Shown here: positions 1 through 11,900 of the stretch, in pieces
Position numbering within the stretch: position 1 is the stretch's first letter
Layout: the number at the start of each line of letters is the position of its first letter
NCBI GenBank assembly: GCA_034336665.1
Contig: JAPFBE010000003.1
Span: 16,780,360-16,844,359 of the forward strand
Direction of reading: 5' to 3'
From: Luscinia megarhynchos
Lineage: Eukaryota > Chordata > Aves > Passeriformes > Turdidae
Length of the DNA: 64,000 nucleotides
Notes under the pieces: generated by a model
What the model was told of the DNA's origin: nothing
What the model saw: only the letters and a program-made list of their open reading frames with translations
Database searches by the model: none
Translations under genes and position numbers: made by a program

Positions 1-1804
1 CTTGGGAGGGAGGGAGGGAGAGCCTCTGAGCCCATATCTTTATAGACTGTGTATGAATTTTAAATAGATACAGAACAAAAGACAGAAACTGTCATTGGAA
101 AAGGAGCCACAGCACAGGAGTCCTGTTTGTTAAGCCAGTGCCATAAAAAAGAGACTTTCTGGTTTTGGGCAAGTCTTGAGCCCTCTTTCTCTGGGGTGCT
201 AGAGACTGAACAGGAAGGAGGGACAGCATCTCTCCTCATTTTTCTCTCCTATGGATGGAAGTTGCTGCATCATTGCTTTGTCCATCCAGTTATTGTCCCT
301 GCTGGCTTGGAAGAGCCTGTGCCAGTTTGTGCTTCTGCTAGTTGTGCCTGAGCTGGTTTGTGCTCTTCAGGCACTGGCTTATTATCTTTTCCTCTGCTGC
401 ATATGCTACTCATCATCTGTCCTGCCCAGGATTTTAATTTAGTTTATCCCAAAAAGGGGTAGAAGGAAGCCTGTACACATAAAAGAAAACTGTTCTCAGC
501 ACTGTTCCAATGCCTGGAAGAGCTTGAACTCTCTGAACTTACCTGCCTAATAATATGTCTTGGCTGAGTCTTTAGGTTTGAGAAATTTAAAAGGCATCCA
601 AAATTTTGAATAACATTGACTTCTAAGGCTTGTGGCTGGCTAATGTACTTTCCCTGTGTTTAGTCTTGGGAGCATAATGTGCTATCTTCTACAAAGTTTG
701 GACAGTGCTAGTGTATAGTTCACTTTGAAGCAGATTAACAATTTAAAGATTTTTCTGTGTATGTTACCTTACTGCCAGGTTTTGTTTACTGACTTACAGG
801 GATATCACTCGTGAGAGTATCTCCTTACAGTTTTACATGAGCTTTAAGAAAGAAAGGTTTTTACCAACTAAGATTTCTCTCCAACTCACTGAAGATCCAG
901 AGCTCTCCTGGCTACATGAAGTTAGATTGCAGTGTAATATAGTGAGCAGGAGAGAATCAGACCTCCTGAGGGGCTTGAACTAGGAGATTTGCTACTCACA
1001 TAACTAAGTGAATTAGGGATGAGACTACACATGTAATGATCTGATCTTTATTCAGGGTAATGCAGCTCTGACTTCACTGGGGAACAAAGACATGATTGCT
1101 TGTTAATTTGAGAAGTGTGTAGAAGAACTCCTGGGATTGTTTTATTTGAGACTTTTGACAGAAAGCTTACTAGGGCAGGTCAGAAGAATCACACAAAGTT
1201 CATGCCTGTGTGCTTTTTATATTGTTGCAGTGCAGCAAATGTAAAAGTTCAACCAAGACCATAGCTTAAAATATGACTGTATAAAGTAAAAATAGAGGTA
1301 CAAATTAAAACGTGCCAGTGGCACAGTCTGAAACTGCTTTTTCCAAGATGATTTGTTCGACATCTGTTGGTCGTCTCATTGTGTGAGAAGAATATATGAG
1401 TGTGAAAAGGATAAAAGAACATTACCCAGTCTGTTTGTTTTGCTCTTTAACAGTAAGGAGCCTTAATTTATAAGGCTGCTAATTTATGTAAATTTTGTTT
1501 CTACCATACAGGCTTAAAAATTCTGGTAATATTTGCTGTAGTGTTCAGGAACATGAACCTGATAAAAGAATGAGTACTGCTGAACTAACACCCTATGCTT
1601 TGCTGACTTTTTGCACATGGATTAAAACTTTGTGAAGTTAGAGGAGAAGTAAACTTGATGGCAGATGTAACTGTCTTCATGAAATGGAAATATTTAGTTA
1701 GAAGTGTTTTGACAAGCTTTTGGGTCATCTCAAGGAGAGCTTGTGTAAAATTTAGTTTGTTTTTCTCAGAAATATATCTTGATCTAATAAAAACACTACT
1801 GCAT
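1..1804. other. Unassigned non-coding DNA
   Basis: I see no gene or recognisable repeat here. The two open frames at 127-442 overlap each other in different frames, are short and show no domain. A short GGGA run lies at the very start (about 5-20). The sequence is AT-rich, with many in-frame stops on both strands. It could be intronic or intergenic. Confidence 0.6.
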
Positions 1805-3060
1805 CCCAAAAATCCATATCCCTCTGCAGAGCCTTCCTGTACTCCAGCAGATCAACACTCCCTCCTTCACAACTTGGTGTCATCTACAAACTGACTGAGG
1901 GTGCACTTGATTTCCTCATCTGGATCATTGATAAGGGTATTAAATAGGTCTGGCCCTAATAACGAGCCTTGAGGGACCCCAGCTGGATTTTTCTCCATTC
2001 ACCAACACTCCCTGGGCACAGTCATCAGCCAGTTCTTAACCAGCCAGGAGTCCACCCATCCCAGCCACGGGCTGCCAGCTTCTCCAGGAAAATGCTGTGA
2101 GAGATGTATCACGGGTTTACTAGCAGGCAGGCACATCCACAGCCTTTCCCCCACCACCAGGGAGGTCACCTTGCCACGAGAGGAGGTCAGGTTGGGCAAG
2201 CAGGGCTTGCCTTTCCTGAATGCTGGCTGTGCTGCTGGACCTGGTCCCCTGGCTGAGCTCTGTGTGCCACATGGTGGCACCAAGATGAGCAGCTCCATGA
2301 CCTTCCCTAGCCCCGAGGACAGGCTGGCAGCTGTAGGTCCCTGCATCCATCTGCCCCCTAGACCTAAGTGGCACAGCAGGTCACTATTTCCTCTGGATTG
2401 CAGGGTGTCCATTCTGCTCCCCCTCCTTGGCTACCAGCTCACAGGGCCAGTGCCTGCAGGATAACCTGTCTTTCTGTTGAAGACAGAGGCAAAGAAAGCA
2501 TTTTCCAGCCTTTCCATCTCAGCCTTTTTCTCACCCTTGGTTACAATATTCACCTCCACATCTAACAAAAGATGCAGATTTTCCTTAGCCCCTCCTTTTG
2601 TTGCTACTGCAATTATAAAATCCCTTCTTTATTATCTTTCACAGCAGTGACCAGATTGAGTTCTAGCTGAGCTTTTGCCTTTCTAATTCTCTCTCTACAT
2701 GACCTAATGACATCCTTGTACTCTTCCTGAATTGCCTGCCCCCTCTTCCAAATACCATAAATTCTCTTTTTTTCCCCTGAGTTCAAGGGAAAGCTTCCTG
2801 TTTAGCCAGGGTGGTTTTTCCCACTGGATTATTTTTCAGCACATAGAGATGAGGTGCTCCTGTGCCATCAAGATTTCCTTATTTAATGTGTGCCCAGCCC
2901 CCATGGACCCCTAAGGACTGTTTCCCAAGGGACTCTCTGAACAGTGTCCGGAACAGACCAAAATCCACCTTCTGGAAATCCAAGGCAGAGGTTTTGTTCC
3001 CCATTCCTTACTTCCAACTTCAAGTGCCCAAAGGCAACATTTGGTCTTCTCCTTTCAGCT
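1805..3060 (-). mobile_element. CR1 LINE fragment (reverse-transcriptase region), minus strand
   Basis: Read on the minus strand this is a degraded piece of a chicken-repeat-1 (CR1) non-LTR retrotransposon, the dominant LINE of birds. The plus strand shows the familiar antisense CR1 text, including a block at 1819-1850 and one around 2930-3000. On the minus strand, bases 1890-1879 read Phe-Val-Asp-Asp followed by Thr-Lys-Leu. This corresponds to the F-A-D-D box, the polymerase catalytic motif of the CR1 reverse transcriptase, with Ala replaced by Val. Stops and frameshifts interrupt the frame, so it is inactive. The 3' untranslated end with its short terminal octamer-like repeats, expected at the low-coordinate side, is absent, so the copy has lost its 3' end as well as its 5' end. 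Frames listed at 1999-2565 are shadows of it. Both boundaries are approximate; the 3000-3060 part is the weakest. Confidence 0.9.
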
Positions 3061-6000
3061 AAGCTGAAAATGGCTGGAAAAATTTATGCTACAGTGGCAT
3101 TAAGAATTTAATTGCTTTAAAGCTAAATTACCACAAAGGACCTTCTACTGCCAACTTACAATTAAAGATTTGTATATTGCAGTGAATCTGTAAAACAGGT
3201 GCTACCACAGGATAACCATTTAAATTGCCTGAATTAGTAATTATTTAATAATGCATTAGTTTCTTAAGAATTGAATTCCAGAACAATCCAGATTTCCCAC
3301 TCCCTTCTGAGATGAAATACCACTATTTGCTTCTTAGTTTTAATTTCTTCTACTAAATAAAAAAATCTTATTGCAAGTGAACTTTTAAAAAAAATGATGT
3401 GTGCTAGTCATATTATTTGTAGGGCAATTTCTTATGAGGGGGAACCTGGAACATTTTTGCTTTCACGCAGGCTGGTTGTCCTTATGACCAACTGGGGATT
3501 TTGCTGTTTATTCATAGGAGAATCCAGTCTGAAAGCAAAATATATGATTCTGCCTTTTTTATATGCTACTTTCTTTAGTCATCTAGAAATGGGCAATATA
3601 ATGACACATTCTTCTGAATTTCCATTTGATTTCAGTCACTGCCTCTAAGCAACATATTTTGGCTTCAGTTTATTTCCCACAGACAAGGTGACTAGAATCT
3701 CATTTTGGCTTAATTGAAATAAAGATGCCATGGAAACTGTGAAAAGGCATTCCCTAGATGAAAAATCCCTAGCCTTGTAGAATTCCAAACCCTGACTGTA
3801 CCTACTCCACAGTTGCCTTGGTCTACTTCTAGAGTAATCTTCATTAAACACTGTCTATACTGAGTGTCTTTCCCATGCTACCAATGGTGATTCTGCAGCT
3901 GAGGTTATTTTCATTTGTCCCCAGTGCTCTAGACAGCTGTGGGAGATGTGTGCTTTGGAGGACATCAAATGCCCTTTTTAAGCATTTTCATTGCCCCCAG
4001 AGCAGTTTCTGTGACTTCAGGCCTGAAGTCTTGCTTTGGTAGCAGTGGGAGCCAATGCACTTGTCCAACTCTCTGGTGCCTTTTGGCAGCAATAACTGCC
4101 TTTTACCTCGGTATTTCTAGCCTATTTCCACGAAATTTGGAGGAATTCAACATTTCTGACACCCATGTTTCTTTGTTGTACTTGTTTGAAGATTTCCTGA
4201 AAGTTGTGAGAATTGACAGACGGAGGAAGGGATAGGGAAAAATGTTGCAGTCACTGAAATATTTTTTTTTCCTTATGAAAACAGGACAAAAATTATTATA
4301 ATAATAGTGTTTTTTAATGTCCAAAATCTCTTGCTACAATCAGAGCCTTATGGCATGTCAATGTGACAGAGCTCTTATCATAAAGACCCTATAATCTGTT
4401 TTTAAAAGATAGACAGTAGAGATCAGCAATTCTGAAATGTTTAATATATCACTTTAGAAACAATTATGTTTTTGGAGTCCAGAAGCAGCCTACTGTCATG
4501 TATGCTCAGAGTCATTTCCACTTAGTGCAGATTTGAAAATCCAAATATTGAATTTGGTTATGTGTAACATATTTGGGGGAAAAGAATATTAAAAAAAATT
4601 TGCAAGTGCTACTCTACCCTATGTACAACTATATCCCAAAGGCCAAATTACACTGTAATGTTACTTAACAATGCAATGAGCTGTAAAATAGGCAATTTTT
4701 ATGCAGCTGAGCCCTCAAGCTTCTTCGTCCTTCTAAGGCAGTGCTTTCTTACTGTGGAAAAAAACAAGTGAATAATATACATTGCCTTTTTTAATGTTCA
4801 TTATGCTGCTATCATTTTTGAACAGGGAGGACAATGAGATAATCTAAATGATATAGATCACTTGTTTTCTTCCCTAATAGGAAAGATAATGAATGGCTTT
4901 GTTTTGATGTCTTTATTGCCTGCAAGATAATGAAATATCCCAGCATGGATTTCATTAGACTTTCTCTAGTCTCACTATGATACATCCATTAAGAGGCCAG
5001 ATCTCCTCTTCGATATAAACGGAACCAGATATTACAAAGATTTTAGCACACTGTGAAAATGTGGGCATGAGTGTCACCAAAACTGGTGGGCCTTTAGATC
5101 AAGGCTGGCTTTGGCCATGAGAGACACAGAAGCACTAATGCAATTTATCAAAGTGAAACAGCTCATGATGGCAAAGGTATGAGGCTATGAGAGCTTTGGC
5201 ACTTAAACTCCATCATTATTCACAGGGCTCAGGTTTAGAGAGCATGTGCTGCTAAAATTTCCCAAATCCCTGCTCTGGTTTCATTTGGTGGTTTCAGGAG
5301 CTCACAGGTCTGTCATGTCACCAGCAAACCAGTCCTATGGAGAGAGTCAAGCTGCAAGGAAGGACTCCCTATGGCATTAACCAGGAGCATTTGAGCCACC
5401 TGGGGCTGGAAAAGATAAGGTTATAGTGTCCTTCAAACAGCCACATTGTCTGTATTCTCATCCCAAGGATGAAAGGAAGAGACTAGGACTAGAGGGAACA
5501 GAGACATGTGAGCCCCATGAGGTTTTTTTTCTGCTAAAGCTTCATGTTCATATAATGAACAGCTGCATTTGTTATTTCTACAAGGATGATGACAAATGCG
5601 TGTTGGAAAAAGACCAGGCAGACACATTGTATGAAAACAAAAATATTCCCTATTTAATTCTTACAGGAATAGGAGATGTTTGGAGCTGGAATGAAGATAA
5701 GCCAGAGGGTAAGGTTATGCAGTGACTTTAAAGAGTTGTCAATTTTTTTTTAATTTTTTTTTTTTTTGACAATTGCTCATTGGGAATAGCCCAACACTCT
5801 TCTAAGGTTTAATATGTGCCTTTTGGATGGAAGGGATCAGGAACTGCAGGAGGCCACACAGAAATGAGTAGCAGTAACTACCATAAAAAGAGATGAAAGC
5901 CGAGGAGAATTGGAAGGCATCAAGTTAATGGGCTATGCTGCAGCCGAGGTTTTATCATTTCTTTCTTTTCTTCTTGTGATCTCTGCAACAGATAATTACT

Positions 6001-8271
6001 AGCTCCCATCAGTGATTATTTTCTTGTATCAATGTGTTATAACAATGCTGCAAAGAAAAAAATTGGCAACAAATCTAAAATGAACTAGTGTATGGAAAAA
6101 AAAGTTTTTCTCAGTGCTTGCTGTAGTTTCCTTAAGGTGAACCCTTACATTCCCTAAAGCCAGATGTGCCTGCCAAGGGAAGAGAATCACAGCTCTGGTG
6201 CCTGCCTGGGCTTTTATCTCCTGAGTTTCCTTCTTTGCCATGGAACAATTTAGGTGACAGGCTTGACCACTGCTCTACTGACACCATTAAATGCTGCTAT
6301 TTGAGATGAAACTGGGTTTTTGCTCTCCCCTCTTCTCCTTATACTTGTCTGAAATGGGATTAGTCTTTTGTTACATCTGAAATCACAGCAGCAGTTTTCT
6401 AAAGGTGGCTGTGGAACAGTCCTTGCACCATGGCTTTCCCCCAAGATATGTCAGCTAAAAAGCCTACACTGAAAGAAATCAGGTTATCTGATAGCTAGCA
6501 TTCAGGTTTTCAGGTTTTCAACCTATTTTGCAAAGAATGAATTGAGATTCTAAGAACTGAGTGTGTCTCCAGTTATTTCGTGGCTCCTTTCCCCCCAGTG
6601 CAGACAGGGAAGCTGAAGGGAGATGCAGTGCTGACAGTGCCTGTCCTCATGGCTGCTGTGGACAATAGCAGACACATCAGGGGCTCTGTCTGGTGAACAA
6701 ATAGCAGGAATGCCAGGCTGGGCTGCTGGCTGAGCTGCTCAACAGTCACAGCTCTGCATGTCTGATTCAGTGTTGTTCAGTGACACCTGCTTTTTAAGAA
6801 CACTAAAGTGAAATTATTTTGAGATGAAACTGAGAGAGTTGCCTGTCTGTGTGCTGCATTCTAATGCTTTCCCTGTGTCTGGCCTTTTGTCCATGCAAAT
6901 TTATGTCACCTTTTTTAAAAATTTTTTTTACAAAGTATGACAATTCATGGTTGAATTGCTTTTGCTGGGTTTTTTCCCTGCATTGTCAGAATTCAAATTC
7001 ACTGGAGAGGAGACACAGGAAATAAGCTGGCCTTCTCCCATAACAAACATATTACAGGGAACCCTAGTATGAATAAAGACTGGGGATTACTTTGTTCATC
7101 TCTCAGTGTTTGTATGCCACCCAGCATTTTTGACAACTAGTGAAAGACAGCAGCACCTGTTGTGTTTTTCTCAATTTTTTTTTCTCTCTCTCTCTATATT
7201 TTTTTAAAATTTTGGCAGCAAACAGATGCTCTGGGACACGAACTTGTGCTAAGAATTTGCACAACGTAAAGCTGAGGCTGAAGACAGATCACTCCTGCTG
7301 GAACACCTGTGATGATTTCAGAGGTGATTGGTCCCCCAGGTGGAGCAAATATGAGATCTTTTTGTCCACCTCAGGGTAAAGTAAGCCAGAGCAGGTTAAA
7401 TTGTCTTCCAGTGAATATTAAATCAACATAACAGCTGGTACAGGATGATTAAGAACTGAAATCAGTTCTCCTTATTGGGATGGAGAAGTGTTCATCTCCA
7501 GCAGGGAGGTGATAAAAAACAGTTCACAGTCTTTTCTGTAGATATGTATGATCATGGTTATATTTCTGAAGGCCCACCCAAGGAAATGAGCAGAAAGATT
7601 TTGAAGACAGTCCTTGAAAGGCCAGATTTCTCAAACAAGAAATGAAAAAAACCCAAGCTCAAACCCACAGCAAGTCAGATAATAAAATGTTCAATTTTAT
7701 TTCTTTCCCAATGGCCTGAAAAGATTATTAGAAAGATCACCAAGGTCTGCTCTGACAGTTACTCCTAAGCTCACTGGGACTTAAATGGATTAGGAGAGAA
7801 TTCCCTTAGGCATAGTGGTGACAGGGTTATTGATGGCTTTGTTGCCTAGTTGGATAAAGCTTGGTTGCCTCTTCTGTTGTGGGCCAGGAATAGTCAGCAC
7901 ACATGCTAGAAGAGAAGAGGATTAATAAAATTAATGTGTTTATTTTGCCTTGCTGACATTTTAATATGTATTGATTAGAATTCTGCTGTTATAAGAAATA
8001 TTAATCTTTTTTCTGTCACTCACAGCTGTATTTTTTCCTGTCTAGTGATGTGCCATATTCTCTGCTTCCTTCCAGACCCTGTTCTTCCCCTTGTCTTGGA
8101 GTTCCTCATTGCACAGAGGAGCCTCTTGGACTGCACTGAAGTTTCTGTCTGGCTTTCACTGGGGGAATTTTGTCCATATGGAAACCACCTTGGAGAGGAC
8201 ACTGGTATGTGTGAGAACCTTCACAGAATATGGATTAGAGATACCACCTGGGTGCTTGTCTCAAGATAAAA
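3061..8271. other. Unassigned non-coding DNA with T-rich runs
   Basis: No gene or recognisable mobile element was found. The stretch is AT-rich with homopolymer T runs at 5743-5751 and 5754-5767. A 14-bp perfect AT palindrome sits at 4292-4305. An open frame of 99 codons at 5426-5725 has no recognisable domain and low-complexity surroundings, so I do not call it a gene. A CT-dinucleotide stretch followed by T-rich sequence occurs near 7180-7210. Confidence 0.55.
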
Positions 8272-8995
8272 TTGTAGAATGGTTTGAGTTGAGGGACTCT
8301 TAAAGGCTGCTGAGACTAAACCCCCCTGCAGTGAGCAAGGACATCTTCAACTAAACCTGGCTGCTCAGAGCCCTGCTCAGCCTGACCTTGAATGTTCCCA
8401 GGGGTGGGCCATCCCCCATCTCTCTAGCCAATCTGCTCCAATGCCTCACCTTCTTCACAGTCAAGAATTTCTTCCTAATATGTAATCAAAACCTACCACC
8501 ATTCAGTTTAAAGCCATTACTCCTTGTCCTATCACTACATGAGCTTGTAAGAAGTTTCTCCCCATCTCTCTTGTAGCCCCCTTCAGGTACCTTCCCCTTT
8601 AGGAAGATGCCATAATGTCACCCCAGAGCCTTCTTCAGGCTGAACAACTCCAACCTGTCTTCATGGGAGAGGTGCTGCTGCCCTCTGATCATTTTCTCAG
8701 CCTCCCCTGGGCTCACTCTGGCAGGCTGATGCCCTTCCAACATCAGGGACCCCAGAGCTGGAGGCAGTGTTGCATGTAGGGTTTCATGGGTGCAGAGTAC
8801 AGGGCCAGGATCCCCTCCCTCACCCTGTGGCCACACTATTTTTGATGCAGTCTGGGCTACAGGTGGCTTTCTGGGCTGCAGGTGCACTCATGTCCATTTG
8901 TTCTTTGGATACTGGTGGTTGCCCTGACCAGGTGCAGCACCTTGCACTTGGCCCTGTTTAACCTCATGAGGTTCCCATGGGCCCAGTCCTTGAGT
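8272..8995 (-). mobile_element. CR1 LINE 3' portion, minus strand
   Basis: This is the 3' part of a CR1 element inserted in minus orientation. The left edge carries one degenerate copy of the CR1 terminal repeat in antisense (TTGTAGAAT at 8272-8280), then the characteristic text about ten cytosines and pyrimidines downstream (8320-8330), the block around 8480-8540, and the region near 8935-8970 that in CR1 encodes the C-terminal end of ORF2. Identity to the remembered consensus is moderate, with several small deletions, which suggests an old copy. The right edge is a typical 5' truncation; similarity fades after about 8990, though 9000-9090 may still be a very diverged continuation. Frames at 8388-9100 on both strands are shadows of the repeat. 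It is not active. Confidence 0.88.
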
Positions 8996-11900
8996 TTTTG
9001 GTCCTTTGGCTCCTCTACCCCAGCCTCCTCTTCTTCCTGTCCCAGGCCTAGGTCTGAATCTGCTGAACCTGGCCTGTCTTGTCATTTCTTGTTATTTTGA
9101 TTTGCATCCCTTATTCATAAAGAGCTGGTCCCTCCCTCGGGGTGCTTGAGTGCTACCTAAGGTACAATTAAGTACAAATTCTTTGTTTATCCCAGGCTGG
9201 TCCCAAATGACTCCCAGCAGCTGTTCAGGGGAGTTTCCCGGTGCTCCTGCATGTTGAGAGGTTTTCTGGATTGCATCAGTGAGGGAAATGTGTGCAGTGT
9301 CCTCAGGGAGGGCTGCACCTCTGGACATTTCGGCTGTCAAACACTTCAGAGCATCTGTGGAGTGTCTGAGGACTGTGAAGCTTAGCTGGGTTTAGCTAGA
9401 CCCTATGGGAAGCACAGTTCCAGTTCCTAATGTTAGCTTCCACTTTCTACTGTATTTTAAGTGCTCTCTCTGAAGCAAAGGGTAAGAAGGTGGGAATAAT
9501 TTTCCTGGAGAGTTAAATGGTTAAGCAATATCCTGCTCACTGCTTTGATTCTTGGAGATGGTTATATTCTTTTGGCTAAAGTTTTCTGGAAAAATTAATC
9601 AAAATTAGATAATTTCAGTTCAGACAGATGAAGCTGTGCAAGGAATATTTTGTTCAAAAGCAGGCCTTCTAATAAGAAATACCCAGTCACTTTCCTTACA
9701 GGCAGCACTACTAAATTTGCTATGACTAATCCTTGGTATTGATTTTGTTGGCTGGTTGTAGAAAGACAGTTTGTCTGACTCCAGTAATTAAATTTAGTTA
9801 ATTAGAATAAGTGGCTATGCCATTTGTCAGGATCACTGCTGACTTGCCTGTTCTCTTGTTTCATCCACAGGTTCTCTTATGCTGCCCCAAAGACCATCAG
9901 ACCATGGAATAAAGTTCCCACAAACTGTCTTTTTATATCTGAAATTGTCTCTTTTCAATAGCTAAGCCAAGCATTTAAGTAATCATATTGCAGGATTTTC
10001 AAGACTTCCAATAGGAAATGCTTGTAAAAATGTATTTATTGTCTAGCAGATATATATTGTCTCTAGCCAACTGGGGTGTTTAACTATGGTTCTACTGGTG
10101 CTGAGTGTCACACAGTACTAGTCCCTCATTTCAAGACAATCTCTCTTCAGTGAGTGCAGTTACTTAGTGAGTCCCAGACTATGGAGAAAAGCTTCAGAAC
10201 AGATGAGATGAGGGTCTAGGTTTTGTAACCTTGTCACACTGCATCTTGAGTCATTCTCTGCCTGGACATGCCTCAGTTCTGATGCTGGGTTTAAAAGCTG
10301 TCAGTTAAAGGGCTCTTAAAGTGGTGACAGCATAGATTTTATGCTATTCCTGATTGTCCTGTTTTTCAGTTCTGAAGGCAGCAAGCTAGATTTTTTTCTG
10401 AGTATTGTCAATAAGGCTGCACTAAACGGCTCTTAGTATAGAGACAGAGATGGAAGAAGGTCTCTCTGCCTCTGTTTCTCTACAGGAAGAAGATTAAATC
10501 AAGGCATTATTTTGAAGTATCTAGAAAATGGGAAACTTTCTGCTCACAAAGGGTGATGCTGATTAAGGAGAGAATTGGAACATTGAGTGCTCAGCTGGAG
10601 CAGGAACAAAGGAGAGGTGATGACTGTGATGTGTCTCCACTGTGAGCACTGCAATTGAAGGTCATACAGTGAGTTCTCCTGCCCCAGCTCTTCACTCAAG
10701 CATAATTTTACCTCATCTCCTCCTCCCCCTCCTCCTCCAGGGATTCAGAAACACTCCTGTATGGCCTTCAGGAGCCCTGCTCAGTAATAAGGCAGAGCTG
10801 GGAAGCAGGAGAGCTGCCTTTAGGGGCAGGTGGTGAATGCACAGCTCAGGTTCTGCCCTTCTGCTCTGCTGAGCACTAGGAGCTACTTGTGGAGTCAGGA
10901 ATGCAGAGGCTCTGGGGCCAGGCTGTGCAAAAGGTTGGGCTGGGCTGTATGCCATGATGCAGGGCAAGGCAAGGAGTAATGCCTCTGTCCTGAACACTGC
11001 ATTTCATTTGGATGTGCATGCCTGAGCAGCACTGGGACTGTGGGATTACAATCGAGTAACACCACAGTGCAGCCACAATGGCAGAGTTGCCTGCAGCAGG
11101 CTGAGCCCATTTCTGTCCCTTTCCTGTGTGACTCCTTCAAAACTTAAGGTGTGCTGGGAAGAGCACTAAGTGTTCTCACAAAAACCCAGGTAAGACATGC
11201 TCAGGTAATGTTAACCCTTTGCTGAGGTGCATTTTTGTAATGAAAATGAAGTTATTCTGGTCTCAACCCTGCTAGTGGGTTTAACAGGTCTTTTGGTTCT
11301 GTCCATATGGGCCTCAGACAAACCACATCTCTGGCTTTCCTTAATGAAGATTTTTTTTAAAAAGTTGCTTGATGCCAAAAGCAACCTATCCTCACAGCTT
11401 TCTGCATCAATCAATGGGATAATTAGTGACTGGCCATGAAAAAACAAAGCAAAGACTAGAACCAGAAGCACACTCTGAGGAAAGGGACACTTTATGGGAT
11501 GCCCATGGAAACTGAGGTTAGTTTCTTACACCCTGTGGTATGCCAAGATCTGTAGCAATCAGCATCCAGAGACCTGCTCGGATGTTTCTGAGATGAAATC
11601 AAGCTTCCCATACTGCTGGCTTCTCCTGGGCCCTGCAGATGTCCAGGGAAGCTCAGAGGCATGATTGGTAGCTGCTGTGGTGTGGTGGCTGTAATTTGGC
11701 AAGAGAAGCATCATCCCAGGCAGAATAAACCTCTCCACTGCTTGCAAGGCTAACCACTGCATAGGCTGCCATAACTCTTCTTGCCCAAAGGACAGTCCAA
11801 CAGAAAAGCTGTGTCAGGCTCCTGACAAACTGTGCCAAGCTGGACTGATCCCCAACCTGGAAAATCAGAGCTGTCTAGAAGAATGAAAGAGAGAGGAATT

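Noticed and set aside
1999..2565. Overlapping frames up to 137 codons on both strands
   Set aside because: They lie in the decayed CR1 element and do not follow its true ORF2 reading frame.
5426..5725. 99-codon plus-strand frame
   Set aside because: It has no domain, a minus-strand frame runs across it, and it is followed by homopolymer T runs. I could not support it as an exon.
5743..5767. T runs as a terminator
   Set aside because: Homopolymer T runs are common in bird non-coding DNA, and no transcription unit ends here.
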